Below the pieces are notes generated by a model. The model searched no databases, was not told the DNA's origin, and saw nothing but the letters and a program-made list of their open reading frames with translations. A DNA stretch of 38,856 bases from JBBATK01 sp040398805 (GTDB lineage: Bacteria > Bacteroidota > Ignavibacteria > Kapaibacteriales > NICIL-2). The stretch is taken from contig JBBATK010000015.1 in the NCBI GenBank assembly GCA_040398805.1, positions 1 through 38,856 of the forward strand, read 5' to 3'. Of this stretch, positions 24,927 to 33,407 are shown piece after piece (the first letter of the stretch is position 1; the number at the start of each line of letters is the position of its first letter). The translations under genes were made by a program, and so were the position numbers.

Positions 24927-27064
24927 GAAACCTCGTGAACCTCTTCATCCTTGCGTGCACGGCTCTCTGCACGCAGAGTGTCGTTGCCCAGAGTACGCGC
25001 ACGCATCTGCCCTACAGCGTCGGTGCGTTCGCCCTTGGCGGCGTGAACATCCACTCGGCGAATTTCCAGAAGATACCGGGCTATCCTAGTTGCTGTCCGA
25101 CGTTCACGGGTGGCACCGGACTCGGCCTGCACGCAGGAATCCTTGGCGAATACATCCTGCAGTCCGGCATGAGTGCGGGATTGCGCATAGGATTGACGAC
25201 GCTCGGGGCCGAGCTGAGCGCGCGCGAGCAGAGCATCCGCACGACCATCACGACGCCCACGGGTACGGAGCAGGCGCGCATCGACCACCGGGTCACGGCA
25301 TCGATGGCCAACGTCTTCGTCGAGCCGCAGTTCGTCTACGAAATCCTCAACGGACTTTCCATCATGCCCTCACTGCCGCTTTGCGTGAGCGTGAAGCGCA
25401 GGTTCGACCAAGTGGAGCAATTGGCCGACGACCAAGCAGGTGTCTTCTCGACGGGCTTGCGCACGCGGAACGCGTTTGCGGATCAGGCCATTCCCGATGC
25501 TCCGGCATTCTATCCCATGGCAAGCATCGCCATGCGATACGACATACCCGTGGCGAAGCATAGCACGATGCTGCTTTCGCCCGAACTTCGTTTCACGATG
25601 ATGATACCGCGGGTGAGCGGCAGTATCGACTGGAGGGTATCGAGCGTGCAAGCGGGCGTGTCGTTGCGATACAATCCTATCGAGCCGCCGATTCTGCGGT
25701 ACGACACGGTGATGCATCGTGATACCGTCGTGGAGAAGTCGTACGATATCACGGCGGTGAAGATCGAGATGACGAGGGATTCCACGTACACGGAGGAGAT
25801 CGAGTCGGGCAACAACATCGTCACGTATTTCACCGAACGGTGGGAGTGGTACACGAAGACCTTGCCCGAGAAACGTCCGTACTTCCTGGAGGCGGACATG
25901 ACCCTGAAGGCCACGGATTCGTCGGGTGCGGAGAAGGATATCTTCACCGTCCGCATCGAAGAGGTGGTGGCCCTTACCATTCAGCCCTTGTTGCCGTATA
26001 TCTTCTTCGACGAAAACAGCGACATGCTGCCCGAGCGGTACACGCGATTGCGCGCGGAGAATACGAACGCCTTCGCCGTCAACGACGTGCGCAAGGCGAC
26101 GGCGCTTGAGTTGTATCGGCAGGTGTTGAACATCGTGGGACGGCGCATGACGGACCGTCCGCAGGCCATGCTCACTCTGACGGGATGCAATCAGGATATG
26201 GGTCCGGAGAAGGGCAACACGGCCTTATCCAAATCGCGTGCGGACAATGTGCGGGCGTATTTCGAACAGGTATGGAAGATCGATCCCGCGCGCATCAAGG
26301 TGCGAGCGCAGAATCTGCCGAACGTTCCGTCCAGTGCGAAGAGTCAGGACGGTATCGACGAGAACCGGCGGGTGGAGATGAGTTCGAACGATCCCGAGAT
26401 CTTCAAGAACGTCGTCCTCCTTGATACCATCCTTCGCGCTGAGTCGGTGAGCTCCCTTCGCTTCTATCCGAAGGTGCGTTCGTCCGTCGGCGTGAAGGAA
26501 TGGTCCGTGCGCAGCGAACTGAACGACACCGTGCGCATAGCGTTGCAAGGAACCGCCATGCCGGCCGACCGGTTGGAATGGGATGTGAATCGCGACCTGT
26601 CCCGCGCTCCCCGCGACCTGCAATCGGTGCGCATCCGCTTCGACGTGAAGGACAAACTGGACAGCGTGCGTACGGTGCGCCAGACCTTCCCCGTGGAACT
26701 CGTCACACGTCAGGACCGCGAGAAGATCAATGACAAATACATCGACAAGTACTCGCTCATCCTGTACGACTTCGGTACCTATACGCATACGGCGGCGCAT
26801 CAATCCATGCTCCAATACATCCGCGAGCATTCCACGCCCAAGTCCGTGTTCACCATCAACGGTCATACGGACCGTTCGGGCAGTGCGGACTACAACATGA
26901 TGCTGAGTACGAAGCGGGCGGAGTACACGGCGAAGGCCTTGAACGTGCCGCTGAAGAATGCCAAGGGATACGGCAAGGAGCAGGAACTGTACGATAACAA
27001 CTACCCCGAGGGTCGCATGTACAATCGAACGGTGAACATCGTCGTGGAGACGCCCGTGGAATAG
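24923..27064 (+). CDS. Outer-membrane protein with two OmpA-like domains
   Basis: The start is a GTG at 24923 whose last two bases form the TGA of the giant gene (GTGA), giving 713 residues with a signal peptide ending SVVAQ. Residues about 30-270 look like a PorT/OMP-type beta barrel (alternating strands, VGAFALGGVNIH, SAGLRIGLTTLGAEL). The first OmpA-like peptidoglycan-binding domain covers about 350-490 (LPYIFFDENSDMLPERY, SKSRADNVRAYF, IDENRRVEM). A beta-rich linker follows, then a second OmpA-like domain at about 610-713 (YDFGTYTHTAAHQSML, INGHTDRSGSADYNMMLSTKRAEYTAKAL, YNRTVNIVVE). Two such domains in one chain are unusual. Tight coupling suggests it tethers, exports or stabilises the giant protein at the cell envelope; that link is inference. 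A longer reading from 24821 overlaps the giant gene and is rejected. Confidence 0.9.
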   Translation: MRNLVNLFILACTALCTQSVVAQSTRTHLPYSVGAFALGGVNIHSANFQKIPGYPSCCPTFTGGTGLGLHAGILGEYILQSGMSAGLRIGLTTLGAELSAREQSIRTTITTPTGTEQARIDHRVTASMANVFVEPQFVYEILNGLSIMPSLPLCVSVKRRFDQVEQLADDQAGVFSTGLRTRNAFADQAIPDAPAFYPMASIAMRYDIPVAKHSTMLLSPELRFTMMIPRVSGSIDWRVSSVQAGVSLRYNPIEPPILRYDTVMHRDTVVEKSYDITAVKIEMTRDSTYTEEIESGNNIVTYFTERWEWYTKTLPEKRPYFLEADMTLKATDSSGAEKDIFTVRIEEVVALTIQPLLPYIFFDENSDMLPERYTRLRAENTNAFAVNDVRKATALELYRQVLNIVGRRMTDRPQAMLTLTGCNQDMGPEKGNTALSKSRADNVRAYFEQVWKIDPARIKVRAQNLPNVPSSAKSQDGIDENRRVEMSSNDPEIFKNVVLLDTILRAESVSSLRFYPKVRSSVGVKEWSVRSELNDTVRIALQGTAMPADRLEWDVNRDLSRAPRDLQSVRIRFDVKDKLDSVRTVRQTFPVELVTRQDREKINDKYIDKYSLILYDFGTYTHTAAHQSMLQYIREHSTPKSVFTINGHTDRSGSADYNMMLSTKRAEYTAKALNVPLKNAKGYGKEQELYDNNYPEGRMYNRTVNIVVETPVE

Positions 27065-27093
27065 GTGGGAAGGGAACAGTCGGGTTCAAAGAA

Positions 27094-27132
27094 AGAAAGG
27101 TGTTGTCTGGTCAGATAACACCTTTTCTTTTT
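27094..27132. terminator. Bidirectional rho-independent terminator
   Basis: AAGGTGTT (27097-27104) pairs with AACACCTT (27117-27124); a G-T wobble and an inner TCT/AGA extend the stem almost to the loop. TTTTCTTTTT follows on the plus strand, and the minus strand has TTTCTTTC after the stem. It ends the giant/OmpA unit and probably also the convergent diheme gene. Confidence 0.9.
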
Positions 27133-27192
27133 CGGCGAAGGATGTGCACACACGCAATGCACACATGAATACCGAAGAGCCGGCGAGACGGA

Positions 27193-28104
27193 TCAGCGGA
27201 GGAATTTCGCCGTGCGCATGCCGAAGGGCGTGTTCAGGCGAAGGAAGTACAAGCCGTGGGCCAAGGACGAAACGGAGACGAAGCGCTCGTGCGATCCGCC
27301 GTCCATCCACTCGTTCGGAAGGTTCACGACGGTCTGTCCGCTCGCGGAGATCACCGATATGCCTACCGTGCCCGACCGGTCCAGCGAGAACCGCACACGC
27401 ACCTCGTCGGAAGAAGCGTTGAGCACCTGAAGGTCGCCGTCGTGCGACGGACCGTCCACGCTTGAGATATCGCTCATGGCCCATACGCGGATCTTCGCCA
27501 CATCGCACGCGGTGAGCGCGGCGATGTTCGGCGGCATCACCACTTTGCCGGTGTGGGCGACGGTCTTGTAAATGGCTTCTTTGAGCAGGTCGTTGTTGTC
27601 GTCGTTATCCAGGTGCAGACCGCCGCCGGCATTGGTGCCTTGGTGACACCCCACGCAGTTCAACTGCAGGATGGGCTTGATGTCGCGAAGGTATTGCACG
27701 TTTGCGGTATCACACGTGGGAGCGGGGGCGCAGGTGGTGTTCGCGGCACCGGCGTTGATCCATGCGATGAGGCGGTTCTTCAGGGAATCCGGCACACGCA
27801 TGTTGGGATAGGGCGGCATGGCAAGGGCGTTCATCTCGCGGATCATGGCACTGCCCGTGGCATTGCCTGCGCGCACGATCCGTGCGGCACCTGCATAGGT
27901 GGTCATATCGATACCGCTGGCTTTCGACACGGAGTTGTGGCAGCCGCTCATGGCACAGTTGGAGTTCAAGATGGGGAGGACGTCCCGCTGGAAGCACAGC
28001 GGATCGGCGCTGGGCGACACGGTCCCGTCGGGAATGTCACGGAATCCCTGGAAGACAAGGACGCCCGGGACGACAAGCAAGAGAACGAGGAGCAGTTTCT
28101 TCAT
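27193..28104 (-). CDS. Diheme c-type cytochrome with T9SS sorting domain
   Basis: The 303-residue protein starts with a signal peptide (MKKLLLVLLLVVPGVLVF). Two haem-attachment sites are visible: CAMSGCH (Cys50, Cys55, His56, a four-residue gap rather than two) and CVGCH (Cys150-His154). Both follow the same 'LPIL/KPIL...NC' lead typical of planctomycete-type/PSCyt1-like cytochrome c domains, so the protein is two tandem cytochrome domains. MPPYP and VMPPN offer distal Met ligands. Residues about 225-303 form a Por-secretion type A tail (GTVGISVISASGQTVVNLP, LAHGLYFLRLNTPFG). It should carry haem and be placed at or outside the outer membrane by T9SS. I chose the ATG at 28104; a longer start at 28149 lacks a reason. 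It converges with the OmpA-like gene. Confidence 0.88.
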   Translation of the reverse strand: MKKLLLVLLLVVPGVLVFQGFRDIPDGTVSPSADPLCFQRDVLPILNSNCAMSGCHNSVSKASGIDMTTYAGAARIVRAGNATGSAMIREMNALAMPPYPNMRVPDSLKNRLIAWINAGAANTTCAPAPTCDTANVQYLRDIKPILQLNCVGCHQGTNAGGGLHLDNDDNNDLLKEAIYKTVAHTGKVVMPPNIAALTACDVAKIRVWAMSDISSVDGPSHDGDLQVLNASSDEVRVRFSLDRSGTVGISVISASGQTVVNLPNEWMDGGSHERFVSVSSLAHGLYFLRLNTPFGMRTAKFLR

Positions 28105-28339
28105 AGCTCTTTCGTATGATGACGTGAGTGGAATCGGAGTAAGATACACAATGCTCCATGAGCATGCATGTGCGGAGCGACGTCGACGGTTATGCGGATG
28201 GTATGGTCATGAGCGATGGGAACCGAGAGCGGCTGCGGTGCCGGACATGGACGGGCGCAGTGGTGTGTGCGGGTTGGCGTCGTGATTTTATCAAACGATA
28301 ACGACCTTCTGTGCAGGCAATGCATGCGTGAAACTTCCC

Positions 28340-28346
28340 TATTTTG
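28340..28346 (+). promoter_or_regulatory. -7-like box before pstC
   Basis: TATTTTG lies 7 bp before the pstC ATG (28354) and is close to the Bacteroidota TAnnTTTG element, one base short. No good -33 box is seen at the usual distance. If used, the pstC mRNA would be nearly leaderless. Low confidence. Confidence 0.35.
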
Positions 28347-28353
28347 CAGCGTT

Positions 28354-29358
28354 ATGGAAACACCTCAAGCAGTGCAGGGGACACCTGCGGGCGCTGCCGT
28401 ACCATCGGAGATTCGCTCCCTTATAGCCAAAGCCAAGAGCAGTGTGGGCGACGGAGTGTTTTTCGCGCTCTGTGCCTTCGCTGCCGTTCTCATCGTGCTG
28501 GTGATTGCGGGGTTGATCGGGCAGTTGATAGCGAGTTCGCAGCTCAGCATCCATAAGTTCGGGACGTCCTTCCTTACCTCGAAGGTATGGGATCCGGTGA
28601 ACGAGGAATACGGTGCGGCCACCTTCCTGTACGGAACTGTCGTGTCGTCGCTTCTGGGTCTGCTTCTGGCCTTGCCTCTCAGCTTGGGCATCGCGGTCTT
28701 TCTTGTGGAAGTATCGGGTCAGACCATGCGAACCATCCTGTCGTTCCTTGTCGAGACTCTTGCCGCCATCCCCAGTATCGTGTACGGTGTGTGGGGCATT
28801 TTCGTCATGGTGCCGTACATCCAGGAACATGTGGCCATGCCCTTATCAGAAAAGTTCGGTGAAAGCATACCGTTCCTGGCCGGTCCTGCCATGGGACCCA
28901 GCATGCTGAGCGCTTCCTGCATCCTTGTCGTCATGATCCTTCCCATCATCACGAGCATCTCCCGCGACGTCATGCTTTCCATCCCCATGTCTCAGCGCGA
29001 AGCCGCCCTGGCACTCGGTTCGACGAAATGGGAGTCCATCAAGATCGTCCTTGCCAATGCGCGCTGGGGCATCCTTGGTGCCATCATCCTCGGTCTGGGT
29101 CGGGCCCTTGGCGAGACCATGGCGGTGACACTGGTGATCGGTAATTCGCCGCAGATCAGTTCCAGCATCCTGCAGCCAGCGTATACCATGGCCTCCGTCA
29201 TTGCCAACGAATTCACCGAGGCCACCTCGGAAATGTACACGAGCGCCCTCATCGAAGTGGGACTCGTCCTGCTCATCACCACCTTCGTCGTCAATATGCT
29301 CGCACGCTTGCTCGTGTGGAGCGTGGCGCGCAGGACATCCACCGGAGGCCGTTCATGA
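28354..29358 (+). CDS. pstC: Phosphate ABC transporter permease PstC
   Basis: The 334-residue inner-membrane permease has the PstC topology with a first membrane helix near residues 35-57 (FFALCAFAAVLIVLVIAGLIGQL) and a periplasmic loop carrying SIHKFGTSFLTSKVWDPVNEEYGA. This is followed by a BPD_transp_1 core with the coupling EAA motif (SQREAALALGSTKWESI, then LGRALGETMAVTLVIGN). With PstA it forms the channel for phosphate delivered by PstS. The ATG at 28354 is chosen because sequence upstream (from 28216) has no PstC character. No pstS precedes it: the upstream neighbour is the divergent cytochrome. The stop overlaps the pstA start (ATGA). Confidence 0.96.
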   Translation: METPQAVQGTPAGAAVPSEIRSLIAKAKSSVGDGVFFALCAFAAVLIVLVIAGLIGQLIASSQLSIHKFGTSFLTSKVWDPVNEEYGAATFLYGTVVSSLLGLLLALPLSLGIAVFLVEVSGQTMRTILSFLVETLAAIPSIVYGVWGIFVMVPYIQEHVAMPLSEKFGESIPFLAGPAMGPSMLSASCILVVMILPIITSISRDVMLSIPMSQREAALALGSTKWESIKIVLANARWGILGAIILGLGRALGETMAVTLVIGNSPQISSSILQPAYTMASVIANEFTEATSEMYTSALIEVGLVLLITTFVVNMLARLLVWSVARRTSTGGRS

Positions 29359-30227
29359 GTGAACGTCGACTGCATTTCTCCCGTGCCACCATTCTTCGCA
29401 GAAAGATCACGAACAACCTCATGATCGGTCTGTGCGCCGTGTGCGTGCTGCTTGCGCTCATCCCCTTGGCCTTGATCCTGTTCTATACGGTCCGCGAGGG
29501 GATCGGCGCCATCAATCTGGAGTTCTTCACGCACCTGCCGAAGCCCGTGGGTGAAACCGGCGGCGGCATGGCCAATGCCATCGTGGGTACCTTGATCATG
29601 ATGGGCATGTCCGCCATGATCGGTGTGCCCGTGGGAATTCTCTGCGGCGTGTATCTGTCCGAATACGGACGGAACCGTTTCGCCTCCGTGGTCCGGTTCC
29701 TTGTGGAAGTGATGAGCGGTCTGCCCTCCATCATCGTGGGAATCTTCACCTATGCGCTCGTCGTGAAACCCATGGGACGTTTCAGTGCGTATGCCGGAGC
29801 GGTGGCGCTTGCGGTGCTCATGATCCCCACCATCACCAAGACCACGGACGAACTATTGAAACTCGTGCCGAACACTCTTCGTGAAGCGGCGCTGGCGCTT
29901 GGTGCGCCGCAGTGGATCGTGAACACGCGCATCGTGCTCAGGGCGGCGGCGAAGGGTATCGTCACCGCCGTGATGTTATCCGTGGCCCGCGTCGCCGGCG
30001 AGACGGCACCGTTGCTCTTCACGGCCATGAACAACCGTTTCTGGCACAACAATCTCGATCAACCCATCGCGTCGCTTCCCGTGCAGATCTACACCTACGC
30101 GACGTCGCCCTACGACGACTGGCATGCGCAGGCATGGGCGGGAGCCACGGTGCTCATCGTGATCGTGTTCGTGCTGAGCGTGGTGGTACGCGTGGTGAGC
30201 GGCGGCAAGTTCACCGTGCAGCAGTAA
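29355..30227 (+). CDS. pstA: Phosphate ABC transporter permease PstA
   Basis: The 290-residue permease begins with an ATG overlapping the pstC TGA. It shows an N-terminal helix (IGLCAVCVLLALIPLALILFYTV) and the PstA signature loop region (FFTHLPKPVGETGGGMANAIVGTL). The coupling EAA motif is LREAALALGAPQWIVNTRIVLRAAAKGI, followed by VARVAGETAPLLFTA, typical of PstA. It pairs with PstC in the phosphate importer. The 64-bp gap to pstB holds an AAAGGA ribosome-binding sequence. Confidence 0.96.
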   Translation: MSERRLHFSRATILRRKITNNLMIGLCAVCVLLALIPLALILFYTVREGIGAINLEFFTHLPKPVGETGGGMANAIVGTLIMMGMSAMIGVPVGILCGVYLSEYGRNRFASVVRFLVEVMSGLPSIIVGIFTYALVVKPMGRFSAYAGAVALAVLMIPTITKTTDELLKLVPNTLREAALALGAPQWIVNTRIVLRAAAKGIVTAVMLSVARVAGETAPLLFTAMNNRFWHNNLDQPIASLPVQIYTYATSPYDDWHAQAWAGATVLIVIVFVLSVVVRVVSGGKFTVQQ

Positions 30228-30291
30228 GGTTGCGAGAGAGGCGGAGAACAAGACGTAAACGTACAGTCCAAGAGAGTCTCAAAGGAATCCT

Positions 30292-31140
30292 ATGGCAGAA
30301 AGTCAACAAGCGCAGGCGTCGGGCGAATCCTTGCTTCAGAAGCCGATGGTAGCCGCGGACACCGCGGGCGGCGGTGAGCATGAGCAGGTGGAGCACCGTT
30401 TGCAGGTACGAGGTCTGGGCGTGATGTTCAATGGCAACTACGCCATCCGCAACATCTCCATGAAGTTCCAGGACAATCGGGCCACCGCCATCATCGGACC
30501 CTCGGGCTGCGGTAAGTCCACCTTGCTGCGTGCGCTGAACCGCATGCACGACATCGTGCCCGGTGCGAAGGTGGTGGGAGAGATCGAACTGGACGGCGAG
30601 AACGTCATGAAGATCGATGCCGTGGCGGTCCGGCGTCGTATCGGCATGGTGTTCCAGAAGCCCAACCCCTTCCCCACGATGAGCATCTTCGAGAACGCGG
30701 TGTCCGGCTTGCGCTTCAATGGCGTGTCCAAGCGATCGCTGCTCAAGGACGTCGCTGAAGATGTGTTGAAGAAAGCGGCCCTGTGGGATGAAGTGAAGGA
30801 CCGTTTGAAGGAACCGGCGATGTCGCTCTCGGGCGGTCAGCAGCAGCGCTTATGCATAGCGCGCGCCATGGCCGTGGAGCCGGAGATCTTGCTGATGGAC
30901 GAACCGACGAGCGCGCTCGATCCCATAGCGACGGCGAAGATCGAGGAGCTGATCTTCGACTTGAAGAACACCTATACCATCGTCATCGTCACCCATAACA
31001 TGCAGCAAGCCGCGCGCGTGAGCGACTTCACGGCGTTCATGTACATGGGCGAGCTGGTGGAAGCGGCGCGCACACGGAGCATCTTCACCAATCCCGAAAA
31101 GAAGCAGACCGAGGACTACATCACGGGTCGCTTCGGATAA
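30292..31140 (+). CDS. pstB: Phosphate ABC transporter ATPase PstB
   Basis: The 282-residue ATPase carries Walker A GPSGCGKST (69-77), the Q-loop in FQKPNPFP (about 122), signature LSGGQQQR (179-186), Walker B ILLMDEP (199-205, catalytic Glu204) and the H-loop His235 in VTHNM. The PNPFP and LNRMHDIVP segments are PstB-specific. It drives phosphate uptake through PstC-PstA by ATP hydrolysis. The first 35 residues (Gln/Ala/Gly-rich) are an extension beyond the usual roughly 255-residue family length. The ATG at 30292 follows AAAGGAATCCT, a good ribosome-binding site. Confidence 0.97.
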   Translation: MAESQQAQASGESLLQKPMVAADTAGGGEHEQVEHRLQVRGLGVMFNGNYAIRNISMKFQDNRATAIIGPSGCGKSTLLRALNRMHDIVPGAKVVGEIELDGENVMKIDAVAVRRRIGMVFQKPNPFPTMSIFENAVSGLRFNGVSKRSLLKDVAEDVLKKAALWDEVKDRLKEPAMSLSGGQQQRLCIARAMAVEPEILLMDEPTSALDPIATAKIEELIFDLKNTYTIVIVTHNMQQAARVSDFTAFMYMGELVEAARTRSIFTNPEKKQTEDYITGRFG

Positions 31141-31166
31141 GGGAACGCCGGACGATACCACAAGGA

Positions 31167-31187
31167 GAGCGCTCATGGAGGGCGCTC
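31167..31187 (+). promoter_or_regulatory. Hairpin between pstB and phoU
   Basis: GAGCGC (31167-31172) pairs with GCGCTC (31182-31187) across a 9-nt loop, without a T-tract. It lies in the 104-bp pstB-phoU gap and may set relative phoU expression or mRNA stability. The gap also holds the phoU ribosome-binding sequence GAGGA at about 31232. Confidence 0.4.
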
Positions 31188-31244
31188 ATCAGGATTCACC
31201 ACAGACAACACAGGCGTGTGTAGTACTAATCTGAGGAACCGATC

Positions 31245-31958
31245 ATGCACAGACATTTTGAAGACGATTTCGATAAGCTCCGCACCCGACTCATCCGTAT
31301 GGGTAGCTTGGTGGAGGAACAGGTGGAGTTCGCCTTCCGCGCATTGCTCACGAACAATGAAGCCCTTGCGCAGGTGGTCATCGAGCGCGATGACACGGTG
31401 GACAAGTTGGATCTGAAGATCGACCGGCAGGTGCAGCGACTCTTCGCGTTGCAGCAACCGGTGGCCAGCGACTTACGTCTGCTTCTCGCGGCCATCCATA
31501 TCAACAACGAACTGGAACGTATCGGCGACGCATCACTGGTGATCGCCCGGCTCACCTTCGAGCCCGGTGTGCATCATATCGCCATGGAGACAGGACTGGA
31601 GCGCATCACGACGAACACCTTCAAGATGGTGAAGGCCAGCTTGGATGCGTTCATCAACAACGATGCCACCCTGGCCAAACATGTGCTCTCCACCGACGAC
31701 CGCGTGGATAATCTGGAGCGCGAACTGACGGTGGAAATAATTCGAATGATGGAAGAAGCTTCATCATTGATCTCCAGTGGCACGAAACTCATCCTGGGTC
31801 TGCACAACATCGAGCGCATCGCGGACCGCGCCACGAACATCGCGGAGAACGTCATCTTCCTGGAGGAGGCGAAGGTGGTGCGGCACCGACAGTTAACGGG
31901 CGAAGACATGGGTGATATCTTCAGCGTATCTTCGGATGACGATAGCGACGGTTTGTAG
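31245..31958 (+). CDS. phoU: Phosphate signalling protein PhoU
   Basis: The 237-residue all-helical protein shows both PhoU repeats. The N-terminal repeat has FDKLRTRLIRMGSLVEEQVEFAFRAL and the metal-binding ERDDTVDKLDLKIDRQVQRLFALQQPVASDLR. The second repeat has STDDRVDNLERELTVEIIRMMEE and LGLHNIERIADRATNIAENVIFL. PhoU restrains the Pst transporter and connects it to a PhoR-type kinase when phosphate is ample. It is the last gene of pstCAB-phoU and ends 3 nt from the stop of the convergent receiver-kinase gene. Confidence 0.96.
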   Translation: MHRHFEDDFDKLRTRLIRMGSLVEEQVEFAFRALLTNNEALAQVVIERDDTVDKLDLKIDRQVQRLFALQQPVASDLRLLLAAIHINNELERIGDASLVIARLTFEPGVHHIAMETGLERITTNTFKMVKASLDAFINNDATLAKHVLSTDDRVDNLERELTVEIIRMMEEASSLISSGTKLILGLHNIERIADRATNIAENVIFLEEAKVVRHRQLTGEDMGDIFSVSSDDDSDGL

Positions 31959-31961
31959 GGA

Positions 31962-33071
31962 TCAGACTTCGGCCGGTTTGTCCACCGTCACCAGTGGCAG
32001 GTGGATGACGATCTCCGTTCCCTCGTCCTCCACGCTCTTCACCTTCAGGCTTCCGCCGTGATATTCGATAAGGCGTGATGCGATGACGAAGCCAAGGCCT
32101 ATGCCTTGCTGTTCATGGAACATGCGGTTGAACTGCTGATACGCACCAAGGTCGGCGATCTCCGCGGCGCTCATACCACGTCCTTTATCCTTCACGCTCA
32201 CCACCAGATGCTTCGGCGCAAGATGTGCCGCCACGCTGACAGGCGATCCGGGCTGCGAGAACTTCAAGGCATTGTCCACCAGCTCGCGAAAGATCTTCGT
32301 GAGGTTCTCTCCGGAGATGCCAAGGGTGACACCTTCCACGTCCAGACTTGTTATCAGGTCGTTCAAGCGCTCGTATTGCGCGCTCTTCCCCGTGACGATA
32401 TCACAGATAACGGAAACGGCTTCGTAGCTGCGCGAGGAGCGAAGCGCTTCTTTGGCCGACGGGTTCGCACCCATGGCCTCGAGCTGCGCGTACACAAGGA
32501 AATTCTCGGAGATGTGCAACAGACGTTGTGCGCTGGCGATGATGTCGTTGGTGATCTCGGGAACGATGTCGCTTTCCAGGGAGGACCGGTTGCTGTCCAA
32601 GAACCGCGCACTGCCGATGATCTGATTGAGCGACGTGCGGAACTCGTGCGGCAAGGCATAGGAGATATGCGTCTTGATCTTGTCGTATTTGCGTTCGATG
32701 TTCTCCGTTTTCTTCCACTGCGCATTGATAGCCGCCAGCAATTCCTCCACCGTGAAGGGCTTCAGCAGGTAATCGTCAGCGCCGCGGGCCATTCCCATGC
32801 GCATGTCCTCTTTGTCCGCCCGAGCGGTAAGGAAAATGAACCGGATGGCATCCGTGGAGGTATCGCTGCGCAAAAGACGCAGCACCTCGAAACCGTCCAT
32901 CTCCGGCATGGACACATCGCAGATGATCAGGTCGGGGAAGAAGGCGTGTGCAAGCTCCAGTCCCTTCGCACCGGAAGACGCGGTGCGAACGTCGTATCCC
33001 TCGAAGCGCAAGACCGTGGCCGTGCCCTCGATGATGTATTCCGAATCGTCGATGAGGAGAATCTTTTTCAT
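31962..33071 (-). CDS. Receiver-histidine kinase protein (REC-HisKA-HATPase)
   Basis: The 369-residue cytoplasmic protein begins with a receiver domain: Asp8-Asp9, phosphoacceptor Asp52 in IICDVSMPEMDG, Thr82 and Lys104. A helical linker leads to an H-box with His142 in ALPHEFRTSLNQIIG (Ser replaces the usual Pro). The HATPase_c domain follows with Asn267 in the N-box (RELVDNALKFSQ), DKGRGMS (295-301) and GIGLG (323-327). There is no membrane sensor domain, so it is probably driven by another kinase or partner and passes phosphate onward. The ATG at 33071 is chosen because the upstream reading to 33593 has no domain character. It converges with phoU, which makes a phosphate-sensing role tempting but unproven. 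A sigma-54-like promoter lies upstream at 33408-33423. Confidence 0.92.
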   Translation of the reverse strand: MKKILLIDDSEYIIEGTATVLRFEGYDVRTASSGAKGLELAHAFFPDLIICDVSMPEMDGFEVLRLLRSDTSTDAIRFIFLTARADKEDMRMGMARGADDYLLKPFTVEELLAAINAQWKKTENIERKYDKIKTHISYALPHEFRTSLNQIIGSARFLDSNRSSLESDIVPEITNDIIASAQRLLHISENFLVYAQLEAMGANPSAKEALRSSRSYEAVSVICDIVTGKSAQYERLNDLITSLDVEGVTLGISGENLTKIFRELVDNALKFSQPGSPVSVAAHLAPKHLVVSVKDKGRGMSAAEIADLGAYQQFNRMFHEQQGIGLGFVIASRLIEYHGGSLKVKSVEDEGTEIVIHLPLVTVDKPAEV

Positions 33072-33282
33072 AGGCGTATCACATCCATGTGAGCATTTCC
33101 CGTACCGCCGCCGTCCGTGCCGACTGTCGTTCCGTGACCGCAAAGCCGCATGCAGAGCGGAGGTCGGACGAAGCAAGGAAACGCCCTGTAAGGAACGTCG
33201 ACTCCGCATCCACGGCTCCGCCGCGGTAAGATAGCGCGGCCATGCCGAACGCCGTCGGAGAATCCCGACGGATGCGCGAATC

Positions 33283-33307
33283 CCTTCGGTGCGGTTCGTA
33301 CCGAAGG
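33283..33307. promoter_or_regulatory. Inverted repeat in the receiver-kinase leader
   Basis: CCTTCGGT and ACCGAAGG form a perfect 8-bp inverted repeat around 9 bp. It lies in the predicted leader of the receiver-kinase mRNA, between the sigma-54-like site and the ATG. It may be an operator or leader hairpin. The surrounding 33072-33400 region shows no convincing gene. Confidence 0.4.
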
Positions 33308-33407
33308 ATGTTCCCTCCGGGAAGTATCGGCACAAGATGAGGAAATCTTGCATCCGGTTAGGAAAATACCGATGACCCAATGACCGCGATGAGCAGTCGG
33401 TGAGCGT

